DNA of 64,000 nt from NCBI GenBank assembly GCA_017461475.1, contig JAFTXX010000021.1:1-64000 (forward strand), read 5' to 3'. The notes beneath the pieces are model-generated. The model saw nothing but the letters and a program-made list of their open reading frames with translations. It was not told where the DNA came from and searched no databases. Shown here one piece after another: positions 1 to 8,591 of the stretch; within the stretch, counting starts at the first letter, position 1; each line of letters begins with the position of its first letter. Position numbers and translations under genes: made by a program. The DNA is from Clostridia bacterium (lineage in GTDB: Bacteria > Bacillota > Clostridia > Oscillospirales > CAG-272).

Positions 1-89
1 AGCCCCAAATGGTGTTCTCGCATATCCATTATAACAGATATTTTGAATTCTGCCGAGTATCTTTTATATTCTTGTCCTTTCTTTCCCAT
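1..89 (-). CDS. IS3-family transposase OrfA, N-terminal fragment (runs off the window)
   Basis: An ATG at 89-87 on the - strand opens a frame that starts MGKKGQEYKRYSAEFK and continues to the window edge without a stop. A short basic start, aromatic residues and 'EFK' leading into the first helix are typical of the helix-turn-helix OrfA (InsE/InsC-like) of IS3 elements, which binds the terminal repeats. A GGAGG lies upstream at about 15 bases, inside the terminal repeat, which is a rather long spacing. Only 29 codons are visible, so the family call rests on a short stretch plus the adjoining terminal repeat. Whether OrfB follows lies outside the window. Confidence 0.55.
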   Translation of the reverse strand, partial: MGKKGQEYKRYSAEFKISVIMDMREHHLG

Positions 90-134
90 AATAAAAAATA
101 TGCACCTCCAAAAGTGTCTAACTTTTGGGGTGCA
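1..134 (-). mobile_element. End of an IS3-family (IS150-like) insertion sequence, partial
   Basis: The segment 97-134 reads, on the - strand, TGCACCCCAAAAGTTAGACA followed by ACTTTTGGAGGTGCA, an imperfect inverted repeat. TGCACCCCAAAAGTTAGACA resembles the terminal repeats of IS150-group elements as I remember them. Immediately inside it an open frame on the - strand starts at 89 and encodes the start of a transposase OrfA. The element therefore enters the window from the left and ends about 27 bases beyond the stop codon of the deacetylase gene. Only one end is visible, so intactness and target-site duplication cannot be judged. Confidence 0.6.
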
Positions 135-160
135 TATCAAATCGGTGGTGTAAAAAACTG

Positions 161-940
161 CTATAGTTCATCAAGAGTGCCAAAGCGATATCCCATCTCT
201 CTCCACGTGTCAATTAATTTATTTAGAATTTGCGCATTTGTCGCTGAGGTGGGGTGAAGCAATAGGATTTCTCCGTTGTGCGTTCCGTTTATGAGTTTTT
301 CCATAGCAGTATCCGGTGACAATTGCTTGTTATTGTCCCAATCTGCATATGCAAAACTCCAAAGGATAGTTTTATATCCCAGTTGTTCGAGCATTTTTAA
401 ATTGTCCTCGGTAAACGTACCTTCTGGAGGTCTGTAGAATTTGGGCATTTCTCCGCCTATTTTTTCTTCGTAAAGAACCTCAAGCTTTTCAAGTTCTTCT
501 TTAAACTTTGCACTGTCAGTTACTTTAGCCATGTTTTTGTGTGATGCAGTGTGGTTGCATACCAGATGCCCCTCGTCTACCATTCTCTTTACAAGAGCTG
601 TGTTATTTTCAATCAAGTGACCGAGAACAAAGAATGCGCCCTTCACATTCTTTTCCTTCAGTACATCGAGTATTTTTTCAACATTTCCGTTTTCATACCC
701 GGCGTCAAATGTCAGATAAATAACTTTGTCTTCACACGAGTCACCGTGGTTTTTATCAACATAATAACAACTGTAATTGTTGATAAACTCGAGGTTTGCA
801 TCAAGTGTGGGTTGCTTATGCTCACTGTTTTTCTTAAAATACCAACTGACTTCTGTTGCCGCATGCATATCAAGCCGAAGCGTAGGTATAAAAAGAAGCG
901 CCAGTAAACAGATTAAAATTTTTTTTAACATCGTCTTCAT
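161..940 (-). CDS. PdaA-like polysaccharide deacetylase (peptidoglycan N-acetylmuramic acid deacetylase)
   Basis: 259 residues with an N-terminal signal or anchor segment (residues 5-28) and a NodB-type deacetylase domain. Motif 1 is TFDAGYENG (77-85), motif 2 NHTASHK (129-135) supplies the histidine pair, RPPEG (170-174) is motif 3 and LLLHP is near the C-terminus. Overall it resembles PdaA of Bacillus, which de-acetylates MurNAc on the way to muramic delta-lactam in spore cortex. Motif 1 has Ala80 where zinc-dependent members have Asp and Bacillus PdaA has Asn, so metal binding may be atypical. The start at 940 has no clear ribosome binding site; ATG codons at 940 and 931 are both possible. 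No strong promoter is visible, but GTGACCGTCAC, a palindrome, lies upstream at 952-962. An insertion sequence ends just after the stop. Confidence 0.8.
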   Translation of the reverse strand: MKTMLKKILICLLALLFIPTLRLDMHAATEVSWYFKKNSEHKQPTLDANLEFINNYSCYYVDKNHGDSCEDKVIYLTFDAGYENGNVEKILDVLKEKNVKGAFFVLGHLIENNTALVKRMVDEGHLVCNHTASHKNMAKVTDSAKFKEELEKLEVLYEEKIGGEMPKFYRPPEGTFTEDNLKMLEQLGYKTILWSFAYADWDNNKQLSPDTAMEKLINGTHNGEILLLHPTSATNAQILNKLIDTWREMGYRFGTLDEL

Positions 941-1018
941 AATTTTGAGTTGTGACCGTCACGGTAATAGTATTGTCGTTTTGCTAAGATTAAAACATAT
1001 AAAATTTTTCATAAAAAG

Positions 1019-1069
1019 AAAATTGCTACCTTACAAAGGCAGCAATTCTTTATAAAGGTAGCAATTTTT
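1019..1069 (-). terminator. Terminator of the pcrA-radA operon
   Basis: AAAATTGCTACCTT (1019-1032) pairs with AAGGTAGCAATTTT (1055-1068) around a 22-base loop that holds a partial repeat of the stem sequence. On the - strand it is followed by TTTTCTTTTT. It directly follows the stop codon of the membrane-anchored protein at 1070. Confidence 0.6.
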
Positions 1070-2134
1070 TTAATGTGTGAACGAATCGTAAATCAAATAT
1101 TTGCCGTCAACATTTCTGAAGTACCATGTAATATCGATACTGTCTCTGTAATCTTCAAGACCCGAGTATTTGAGAACGTGAGTGAGATTTATTCTGCACG
1201 AGAAAACGTCATCGCTGTAAGCATAAAATTCTGTTACAACGGCATCCTCAAAAGCATAGCCATTGTGTGAAATGACAGGCCAAGTCGGAGTACCTCTAAC
1301 ATACGCATAAAAATCCGAGTCTGGGTCGATATATCCTTTAACTTTGCCAAAGGCAGCGTCTTTTTGCATGTAGCACGCATATGCTTTTGTCGCTTCTATT
1401 ACATACTCGGAGTATTCATCAGCCAGTTTTGTATCATATACTACTTCTGCACGGTAAACGCCGTCTTCACAGACTACTGTTGTTTCGGTATTATTTTTAT
1501 TAAATACGGTAAAGTTAGGTTCTGTACACATGTCAGAGAAGGTGTATGTGGTGTAAATTATACCATCTACGCCTTCCGGCATAAAACTTTGTGACTCTGT
1601 TTCTATCCTGTCACCAAGCGCGTACTTCTCATCAGCGGTATGCCCATTAATGTTTACGGTGTATCCGACGGGAACTTCTATCGAATAAGTATTTAATAAA
1701 TTGCTGTTAAAAACAACTTCGGAAACAGTGTAAGTATCAAAGCCGTGCTTTGTTTTATCTCCGCTTTTTGAAATATACACTTCCGCAAAGCGTAAATTGT
1801 CAATGCTTACAACATACTTTTCCTTGTCGCTAAGACCCGAAGATGAATGTTGCAAAGTAAAATCCCCGTTGTTTATTATCGTTGATAAATACGTTGCAAA
1901 CGATTCTGTAGTTTCATATTCTGATATTTGCGATGCAAAGAGTTCTGCAAGAGTTTCGCTGTTACCATTAGAGAAGTTACTATCAAAAAAGTTCTCAGCG
2001 ACATATTTGTATTGTGAATCTTCATATTCCAAAAGCACATCCTTTAAATATGATTTTCCTATCGCAGTTACTATAATAACAATGATTACCAAAGCAAGGA
2101 GAAAAATATAAAAAAGCGGGATTCTCTTAGTCAT
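1070..2134 (-). CDS. Membrane-anchored extracytoplasmic protein of unknown function
   Basis: 354 residues. One strong N-terminal membrane segment (about residues 7-27) is followed by a soluble, acidic, Tyr/Thr/Ser-rich region, so the protein probably sits outside the membrane as a single-pass anchored protein. The C-terminal part (about 250-354), with repeated beta-like segments and a final 'DITWYFRNVDGKYLIYD', looks like an NTF2-like or DUF-type accessory domain; this is inference only. The gene overlaps the stop of the phosphodiester glycosidase by 8 bases and has GGAGAGG upstream, so the two are translationally coupled and probably work together at the cell surface. It is the last gene of the operon. 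Confidence 0.6.
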   Translation of the reverse strand: MTKRIPLFYIFLLALVIIVIIVTAIGKSYLKDVLLEYEDSQYKYVAENFFDSNFSNGNSETLAELFASQISEYETTESFATYLSTIINNGDFTLQHSSSGLSDKEKYVVSIDNLRFAEVYISKSGDKTKHGFDTYTVSEVVFNSNLLNTYSIEVPVGYTVNINGHTADEKYALGDRIETESQSFMPEGVDGIIYTTYTFSDMCTEPNFTVFNKNNTETTVVCEDGVYRAEVVYDTKLADEYSEYVIEATKAYACYMQKDAAFGKVKGYIDPDSDFYAYVRGTPTWPVISHNGYAFEDAVVTEFYAYSDDVFSCRINLTHVLKYSGLEDYRDSIDITWYFRNVDGKYLIYDSFTH

Positions 2135-3404
2135 AATTTTTTTCCTCTCCTACAATGAAATATGTCGGTATCTTTCTAGGTGTTGTAAAAGCCTTGTATT
2201 TGTTTACAAGTCCCTGCTTTTGATATTTGTCAAGCTCGTTTATATCGTAATCGTATTTTTCATAGTAGTTTTTGTAGTACATCATAGCCGAAGAACCGCC
2301 GTCAAGCATACCTGCAGTAACCGCTCCGTAGCTTACCATGATGTCGATTATGTCGTTGTGGGTTGCACCGAGACTGGATGCACTACGTCCGTCGGTTACG
2401 ATAAGTATCAAAGTACCATCAGAGGTCTGACCGATTGCAGTACGCTGCGCGGTTCCGGTATTGTTATCGGCATAGTGCTTGGTAATGGTATTTTCGTCAC
2501 TGGTAATGAGCACATTGCCTGTCTGGAAGCATACACCGTCTCGAATACCGAGTTCTTCTGCTTTAGACTTACTCATACCTTCGGATACTACAAGCCTGTC
2601 ATTTTTGTCAATACCAATAAAAGTTCGGTTTGTATACACGTCATTCCACATAAGTTCACCTTGAGAATAGGTGATTCCGATAGGATTGTTACCGGTTCCT
2701 ACTCCGCCGGGATCGCTGAACTCACCGCCGTTAATTGCCGCAACCGCGTCATACTTTTTGGCAATATTAAAAATTGTCATGCCCTCTTTGCCGCTCTTAT
2801 AGTCACTTGAAGTTCCAACAAATACACGCGAAGGATCTTTTACAAGCAAAACGTACGCCTTGAAAGTTTTACCGCTGATCGTTTCAAAAATCATACCGTC
2901 TATGGCATTTTCCCATATATCAACAGCTTCACCGTTTGCATCTACTGCAGTATTGTTGATATAATCGTCAAGCGAGTCAGTTTCCGTGTTTACATTTTTA
3001 CTGTTTGCGACGATTTCTTCTACAGTTTCATCAGACAAAAACAACCCGGGAACCCATTTAGTGGCACTCGCCTGCATTGCCATAAGTACAAGTTGGTCAC
3101 GCAAGGTCTCGCTGGGACCGGTTGCAATGGTTGCTACCAAAGAATATACAACATATACAGCAAGGACAAGCACGGTTAAGAGTGTAAGAAAAAACCTTAC
3201 GATATATTTTTTGGTTGAGGATTTTTTCTTAGCTCTGCGCCTTTGCGGCGTGTTATTCTTTGAGTTTCCGGTGTTATTTATCGGTGAGTGAGTAACTTTA
3301 TTTTCTAATATTTCATCAGGACTCTTTACAGCCCTGCGCAATGCTCGTTTTGTTACACCGACTTGGGATTGACTTTGAACATTGCTGTTTGAATCTTTTG
3401 CCAT
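2127..3404 (-). CDS. Phosphodiester glycosidase (NAGPA/DUF2233) family protein, membrane anchored
   Basis: 425 residues. The first 65 residues are Gln/Ser/Asn-rich and then basic, and a membrane segment spans about 68-92, so the catalytic part is extracytoplasmic. The family hallmarks are AAINGGEFSDPGG in the middle and GMLDGGSSAMMY near the C-terminus, the conserved Gly/Asp cores of the phosphodiester glycosidase fold (NAGPA, YigE). These enzymes release sugars from phosphodiester links, and Bacillus relatives act on wall teichoic or exopolysaccharide substrates; the substrate here is unknown. It lies 13 bases downstream of a polyprenyl-phosphate-type glycosyltransferase, which supports a role in envelope glycan turnover. 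SD AGGCT upstream of the ATG is modest. Confidence 0.8.
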   Translation of the reverse strand: MAKDSNSNVQSQSQVGVTKRALRRAVKSPDEILENKVTHSPINNTGNSKNNTPQRRRAKKKSSTKKYIVRFFLTLLTVLVLAVYVVYSLVATIATGPSETLRDQLVLMAMQASATKWVPGLFLSDETVEEIVANSKNVNTETDSLDDYINNTAVDANGEAVDIWENAIDGMIFETISGKTFKAYVLLVKDPSRVFVGTSSDYKSGKEGMTIFNIAKKYDAVAAINGGEFSDPGGVGTGNNPIGITYSQGELMWNDVYTNRTFIGIDKNDRLVVSEGMSKSKAEELGIRDGVCFQTGNVLITSDENTITKHYADNNTGTAQRTAIGQTSDGTLILIVTDGRSASSLGATHNDIIDIMVSYGAVTAGMLDGGSSAMMYYKNYYEKYDYDINELDKYQKQGLVNKYKAFTTPRKIPTYFIVGEEKNYD

Positions 3405-3417
3405 TTTTTAGCCTTTC

Positions 3418-4539
3418 TTATTTTTTGAATACCCATTTCTTCTGAATATAATAATTTGCAAAGAATAAAACAAAATCTATAATAAATGAAAGTAATACTA
3501 TGGAAAACGCAGAATCAAATATAGGTATGTTTTCAAAAATCGCCGTAAGCGTCGAAGATACAACGAGCAGCGGAAGTGCCAAACAATAATACTTTACTAT
3601 AGATTTTTTTAAGGGCATATCGGTCGGGAAAACAATTTGTCTGTTTACTGAATAATTGAATAATGAAGAAAAAACACGCGCAATTGCCTTAGAGCAAAAT
3701 GTTACCCAAGCCACGGTAAAATTCTTTATCTCAAAGTTGATGTCTAATGCATTTTCAAACAATGAAAGCAGCAAATAAACAAGAAGACAGTCTACAACAA
3801 ACGAAGCAACAGAAGAAAGAGTAAATTTCACAAACTGCCCTAAAGTAAATTTAAGAATCAGCGAATATATTCTGAAAGAATCTTTAAAGGGTCTAAAATG
3901 CGATGTACGGTTTTCTTCAATGTAAACGGTATCAATTTTAACTTCCGAGAAAGGAATTTTGCGTGCTTTCATTTCCAGAAGCATGTTTGTTTCGTACTCG
4001 AAACGGTCACCGTAAATTTCAAGCATATCGGAATAGTATTTACTTGGAATTGCACGAAGTCCTGTTTGTGTATCGGATATTTTCATACCGCAAAGCAATT
4101 TAAAGACCGCAGAAGTGATTTTATTACCATATCTGCTTTTTTTAGGCACTTGAGGTTCCGAAAAATCTCGACATCCCAAAATGATAAATTCATCTTTATC
4201 TATCATTTCCAGTGCACAGTTCAATACATCTTCAGCGGCGTGCTGACCGTCACCGTCTACGGTAACAGCACCGAGCGAATCAGGGCGATTATCTTTTATG
4301 TAAGCAAACGCTGTTTTGAGCGCTGCTCCCTTTCCCCGATTAACTTCGTGCGTAAGTATAGTAACATTATCAGTGTCTTTCGGAAAAAACGAATGACAAT
4401 CTTCTCTGCTGCCGTCATTGATACATATAATATCAGTAAAACCTATATCAAGCAATGAATTTATTGTTTTACATAGCTTTTCATCAGGATTCAAAGAAGG
4501 AACGATGATGGAAATTTTATTTAGAATTTCCTGTTTCAT
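3418..4539 (-). CDS. Family 2 glycosyltransferase fused to a GtrA-like membrane domain
   Basis: 373 residues with two domains. Residues 1-220 are a GT-A glycosyltransferase of the dolichyl/undecaprenyl-phosphate sugar transferase type: NDGS (41-44), the DxD-containing DGDGQH (95-100) and a later DTQTGLR motif. Residues about 235-373 hold four hydrophobic segments with the GtrA signature NYSVNRQ...VF and a terminal 'NYYIQKKWVFKK'. GT2 enzymes of this type load a sugar onto undecaprenyl phosphate and GtrA proteins are thought to flip it, so the fusion would couple synthesis and flipping. Its start lies 3 bases from the stop of radA, with the SD AGGTG inside the radA end. The next gene is the phosphodiester glycosidase. 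Confidence 0.85.
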   Translation of the reverse strand: MKQEILNKISIIVPSLNPDEKLCKTINSLLDIGFTDIICINDGSREDCHSFFPKDTDNVTILTHEVNRGKGAALKTAFAYIKDNRPDSLGAVTVDGDGQHAAEDVLNCALEMIDKDEFIILGCRDFSEPQVPKKSRYGNKITSAVFKLLCGMKISDTQTGLRAIPSKYYSDMLEIYGDRFEYETNMLLEMKARKIPFSEVKIDTVYIEENRTSHFRPFKDSFRIYSLILKFTLGQFVKFTLSSVASFVVDCLLVYLLLSLFENALDINFEIKNFTVAWVTFCSKAIARVFSSLFNYSVNRQIVFPTDMPLKKSIVKYYCLALPLLVVSSTLTAIFENIPIFDSAFSIVLLSFIIDFVLFFANYYIQKKWVFKK

Positions 4540-4541
4540 AT

Positions 4542-5918
4542 TTACACCTCTTGATTTTTAGGTTCTTTTAAAAGTTTAAGAGTATCATAAAGGTTTGAAA
4601 TGTCAAATATATTTGCCTTGATTCCGACAGGAAGCTTTTTGGAATTCTTTTTTGGGAAAACAATCGTGTTAAAACCAAGCCGGGATGATTCTTTTACCCG
4701 ATAGTCAAAATGAGATACCGCGCGGCATTCGCCCGAAAGACCTATTTCTCCGAAAGCAATCAAATCATCAGGCAAAACTCTGTCAGTGATTCCGGAAATC
4801 AAAGCTAAGGCAATCGCAAGGTCGGCAGACGGTTCGTCAAGACGGAGACCGCCAGTAACATTGAGATAAACATCGTTTTGATAAAATTTCAGCCCCAAAC
4901 GCTTTTCAAGAACGGCAATTACAAGGCACATGCGGTTGTAGTCGATACCGTTTGCGGTGCGTCTCGGCGAAGAAAATGGGGTTTGTGTAACAAGAGCCTG
5001 CACTTCTGCGATAATCGGGCGTGTTCCTTCCATAACGCACACGGCGCAGTTGCCCGACACATTTTTCGGACGGTCGGAAAGCATCGCTTCGGACGGGTTT
5101 GCTACCTCTGTAAGACCCTCATCGGTCATCTCAAAGACTCCAATTTCATTGGTTGAACCGAAACGATTTTTAATAGCTCTGATAATTCTGTAAGACTGAC
5201 GGCGCTCGCCTTCGAAATAAAGAACAGCGTCAACCATATGTTCAAGCACTTTGGGACCCGATATCCCGCCTTCTTTGTTAACATGCCCGACAAGAATTAC
5301 AGAAAGCCCTTCGCTTTTTGCTTTTGTAATACAAGCAAGTGCACCTTCCCTTACCTGCGTAATACTACCGGGAGCGCTTGTAAAGCGGTCAGTGTAAACT
5401 GTTTGTACGGAGTCAACGATAAGAACATCCGGCTTTAATTTGTCACACTCCGAAAGTATAACATCAATGTTGGTTTCGGTCAATAAAAATAGCTTGTCAG
5501 ACTTTACACCCAGACGCTTTGCACGCAGTTTAAGCTGTCCGCATGATTCTTCTCCCGATACATATAAAACGGTACGCTTTTGACCCAGTATATTGCATAT
5601 TTGCATAAGCAATGTTGACTTTCCTATACCCGGCTCGCCGCTTATCAGCACAACCGACCCATGCACCAGACCGCCGCCCAAAACTCTGTCAAGCTCGCCG
5701 TAACCGGTTTCAAATCTCATGTATTCGGGCATGTCGTACTCGTCAAGCAATACGGGTGGATTTGAGCGAACAGCAACTCTTTTTTGTAAGCCTGCGCTTT
5801 CACTTACTTCAACAACTTCTTCGAGTGAATTCCATGTCCCGCAGGACGGGCATTTTCCCATCCATTTTATACTTTTGTATTCACATTCGGTGCAGACAAA
5901 AGAAGATTTTGATTTCAT
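4542..5918 (-). CDS. radA: DNA repair protein RadA (Sms)
   Basis: 458 residues, the normal length. An N-terminal C4 zinc finger (Cys9, Cys12, Cys23, Cys26) is followed by a RecA-like ATPase with Walker A GEPGIGKST (94-102), the RadA-specific KNRFG motif (about residue 247) and a C-terminal Lon-protease-like domain lacking catalytic function. RadA is a hexameric helicase that promotes branch migration of recombination intermediates. The start ATG has AAGGAAAAG upstream and lies 9 bases after pcrA, so the two repair ATPases are co-transcribed. Confidence 0.95.
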   Translation of the reverse strand: MKSKSSFVCTECEYKSIKWMGKCPSCGTWNSLEEVVEVSESAGLQKRVAVRSNPPVLLDEYDMPEYMRFETGYGELDRVLGGGLVHGSVVLISGEPGIGKSTLLMQICNILGQKRTVLYVSGEESCGQLKLRAKRLGVKSDKLFLLTETNIDVILSECDKLKPDVLIVDSVQTVYTDRFTSAPGSITQVREGALACITKAKSEGLSVILVGHVNKEGGISGPKVLEHMVDAVLYFEGERRQSYRIIRAIKNRFGSTNEIGVFEMTDEGLTEVANPSEAMLSDRPKNVSGNCAVCVMEGTRPIIAEVQALVTQTPFSSPRRTANGIDYNRMCLVIAVLEKRLGLKFYQNDVYLNVTGGLRLDEPSADLAIALALISGITDRVLPDDLIAFGEIGLSGECRAVSHFDYRVKESSRLGFNTIVFPKKNSKKLPVGIKANIFDISNLYDTLKLLKEPKNQEV

Positions 5919-5927
5919 GTCTTTTCC

Positions 5928-8291
5928 TTAAATCTTTGTAAGTTTTGCAAATGTACCCATAAGTTTTTTGGTTCCCACGGTGTCAAATGCAACTTCGTAT
6001 AATGTGTCGGCGCCCATCTTTGTTGCCGAAATGATAAGTCCTTTGCCGAACATCGGATGGCTGACTTGATCACCCGAATTTAAGGGGATTGCCTTGCTTT
6101 GAGCAGACGATTGCTTTATACCGCCGAATTTTGTTGCAAAAGAGTCGTTTGAAACGGCGCTGAAAGACTTAGCAGCGGCATTTACAGTTTTGCGCGGCAT
6201 TTCACCTACTGTAACTCTTAGTTCTTCGGGGATCTCCTTGATAAACTGTGACTCGGGGTTATATTGTGTGCGACCATATGTCATTCTTTCGCGTGCTCTG
6301 TATAAATACAATTCTTCGCGAGCTCTTGTTATTGCGACATAAGCGAGGCGACGTTCTTCTTCCATATCAGCGGGATTTGTAACAGACTGAAGTCCGGGGA
6401 AAATGCCTTCCTCCATTCCCGGTACAAAAACCACGGGAAATTCGAGCCCTTTTGCTGAATGCATTGTCATCATTACGACAGCATCAGCATTTTCGTCATA
6501 CTTATCAACATCGGCAACAAGAGAAATTTCTTCAAGAAAACCTACAAGTGTAGCTTCCTCGGTTCTTTCGGCGTAATCTGCCGCCATTGAAACAAGTTCT
6601 TCAAGGTTCTTGAGACGGTCTTCAGACTCTTCCCCTTCATCAACAAGCATTTGCTTATATCCGGTAGAAGTAATTACGCGTTCTACTAAATGGTGCAACG
6701 GAAGTTCGCTTGCGCATTCGGTCAAACGCTCGATGGTTTCGCAGAAAGCCATTAATTTCGGCGCGGATTTTGACAAAGCAACATAATTCATGCTGGTACT
6801 CATAACTTCAAACTTTGACACGCCGAGTTCGGAAGCAATATCTGCAACTGCGTCCATGGTAGCGGAGCCTATTTTTCTTTTTGGCTCATTAACTATTCTC
6901 GTCAGACGTAAATCGTCAGAATGGTTTGCGATCAAGAAAAGATACGAAAGAATATCTTTAACTTCTTTGCGGTCAAAGAAGCGGAGACCGCCGAGTACAC
7001 GGTAAGGCAGACCGCTCTTTGCGAAAGCACTTTCGAGCGCCTGAGACTGCGCGTTCATGCGGTAAAGAACAGCGCAGTCGCTATATTTTCTTCCCGCTGC
7101 CGCAAGCTGCATGACCTTGTTTACAATAAGTCTCGCCTCATCATTCTGATTGTTAGCAACAGTAACGGTTATCTTAGAACCTTCCTCGCCTGCCGTCCAA
7201 AGGGTCTTGCCTTTTCTGCCGAAATTGTTACTGATAACGGCATTAGCCGCATCAAGAATTTTCTTTGTGGAGCGATAGTTTTGTTCAAGTTTTATTACCT
7301 TGGCTTCGGGGTATGTACGGTCAAAATTAAGAATGTTTTCAATAGTTGCACCGCGGAATTTATATATACTCTGGTCATCATCGCCTACTACCATGATGTT
7401 TCTGTACTTACCCGAGAGCAATTCCGTCAGTCTGAACTGCGCAAAGTTTGTATCCTGATACTCGTCAACGCAGACATATTTAAACTTAGACTGATAGTAG
7501 TCAAGCAAGTCCGGATTTTCTTCAAGCAGTCTGACAGTAAGCATTATGATATCATCAAAGTCAAGCGCATTTGCGTCAAACAACTTTTGTTGATACAGTT
7601 TATATACTTTTGCCGCTATGGAATAGAGATAGTCGTCATCGAAATCCTCAGCCATCTCATCAGGGGTAAGAAGCTTGTCCTTCGCACGTCCGATGAGATT
7701 CATAATACTTTTAGCGGGAAACTTTTTCTCGTCAAGATTCAATTCTTTCAAACAGTTGATAACGAGTTTCTTTTGGTCATCGGTATCATATATCGAAAAG
7801 CCGCTTTTATATCCGAGAAGTGCTATGTGACTGCGCAGAATACGCATACATACGGAGTGGAACGTTCCTGCCCATATACTGTTTGCAACTTCGGGATCGT
7901 CAAACGCGGCAAGAAGTCTGTCTTTAATTTCCTTTGCCGCCTTGTTTGTAAATGTAATCGCAAGAACAGCCCATGGCGGACATGGAGACACCGAAAAACC
8001 GGATAGAAAAATGCCAAGTTCTTCTGTGTTGAAATTCTCCGCCTCGGCACACATTTCTTCAAAATTGTCGGGAAGATTTGCCGGCATTTCATCGGTTTCA
8101 CACGCAGAGCCGTATTTTAGAATATGAGTGATTCTGCGTACAAGAACAGTGGTTTTACCGCTTCCTGCTCCCGCAAGCACCAAAAGAGGACCTTTAGTGG
8201 TCCATACTGCTTCTTTTTGTTTGTCGTTTAATCCTTCGTAGAATTTATTAAAAAGCCTGCTCTTCAGCGCGGCATATTTCTGAGTAGTCAA
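5928..8291 (-). CDS. pcrA: UvrD/PcrA-type DNA helicase
   Basis: 787 residues. Superfamily 1A helicase motifs are present in order: Q-motif and LNDKQKEAV (21-29), Walker A AGAGSGKT (40-47), ITFTNKAA, VDEYQDTN (motif II), GDDDQSIY (motif III), QNYRST (IV), a VVMMTMHSAKGLEF motif (V) and VAITRARE (VI). About 45 extra residues rich in acidic amino acids lie between motifs I and Ia (about 61-106), longer than in Bacillus PcrA. The C-terminus carries a PcrA-like beta-barrel ('GDQVSHPMFGKG'). It removes RecA and aids repair and rolling-circle replication. The only workable start is TTG at 8291 with AAAGG ten bases upstream. It is the first gene of the operon. Confidence 0.93.
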   Translation of the reverse strand: MTTQKYAALKSRLFNKFYEGLNDKQKEAVWTTKGPLLVLAGAGSGKTTVLVRRITHILKYGSACETDEMPANLPDNFEEMCAEAENFNTEELGIFLSGFSVSPCPPWAVLAITFTNKAAKEIKDRLLAAFDDPEVANSIWAGTFHSVCMRILRSHIALLGYKSGFSIYDTDDQKKLVINCLKELNLDEKKFPAKSIMNLIGRAKDKLLTPDEMAEDFDDDYLYSIAAKVYKLYQQKLFDANALDFDDIIMLTVRLLEENPDLLDYYQSKFKYVCVDEYQDTNFAQFRLTELLSGKYRNIMVVGDDDQSIYKFRGATIENILNFDRTYPEAKVIKLEQNYRSTKKILDAANAVISNNFGRKGKTLWTAGEEGSKITVTVANNQNDEARLIVNKVMQLAAAGRKYSDCAVLYRMNAQSQALESAFAKSGLPYRVLGGLRFFDRKEVKDILSYLFLIANHSDDLRLTRIVNEPKRKIGSATMDAVADIASELGVSKFEVMSTSMNYVALSKSAPKLMAFCETIERLTECASELPLHHLVERVITSTGYKQMLVDEGEESEDRLKNLEELVSMAADYAERTEEATLVGFLEEISLVADVDKYDENADAVVMMTMHSAKGLEFPVVFVPGMEEGIFPGLQSVTNPADMEEERRLAYVAITRAREELYLYRARERMTYGRTQYNPESQFIKEIPEELRVTVGEMPRKTVNAAAKSFSAVSNDSFATKFGGIKQSSAQSKAIPLNSGDQVSHPMFGKGLIISATKMGADTLYEVAFDTVGTKKLMGTFAKLTKI

Positions 8292-8326
8292 ATCTTTTCA
8301 GCCTTTCGCATAATATTATCTTAAAT

Positions 8327-8355
8327 ATTATACTATGTAAAAAGAAATTTAGCAA
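8327..8355 (-). promoter_or_regulatory. Promoter of the pcrA operon
   Basis: On the - strand TTGCTA (8350-8355), a 17-base spacer, then TATAAT (8327-8332). Transcription would start near 8320, about 30 bases before the TTG start of pcrA. Confidence 0.65.
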
Positions 8356-8364
8356 TAGAAAAAT

Positions 8365-8386
8365 AGTGGGAGTTTTCACTCCCACT
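8365..8386 (-). terminator. Terminator after the Asn/Gln-rich peptide gene
   Basis: Perfect 9-base stem AGTGGGAGT (8365-8373) / ACTCCCACT (8378-8386), loop TTTC, followed on the - strand by ATTTTTC. It separates this transcript from the pcrA promoter just downstream. Confidence 0.75.
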
Positions 8387-8402
8387 ACAAAAACTTTCGT
8401 TT

Positions 8403-8564
8403 TTAGAATACGCGCTGCTGAGTATTCTTCTGATTGTCCTGCTTCTGCTCGTTTTGCTGCTTGTTTTCGTTGTTTGTCTTTTGCTGGTTTTGCTGATTGT
8501 TGTTCTGATTCTGGTTCTGGTTCTGGTTCTGATTCTGATTCTGGTTGTTGTTCTGGTTTTTCAT
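8403..8564 (-). CDS. Asn/Gln-rich low-complexity small protein (53 residues)
   Basis: ATG at 8564-8562 with AGGCGAG upstream, stop TAA at 8403-8405. The protein is made almost only of Asn (20) and Gln (19), about 74% of residues, in alternating NQNQNQ runs over the first half, then K, E, T and D are mixed in, ending RVF. There is no membrane segment and no cysteine. Codons alternate AAC/AAT with CAG/CAA, so the protein composition is kept while codons vary, which favours a real coding region over a simple DNA repeat. A promoter-proximal RBS and a perfect terminator (8365-8386) frame it. I recall similar short Gln/Asn-rich proteins annotated as hypothetical in Clostridia; no function is known to me. 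It lies 27 bases downstream of a small membrane protein gene and may share its transcript. Confidence 0.7.
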   Translation of the reverse strand: MKNQNNNQNQNQNQNQNQNQNNNQQNQQKTNNENKQQNEQKQDNQKNTQQRVF

Positions 8565-8591
8565 AGTTCTCTCGCCTTTCAAAAATTCTTG

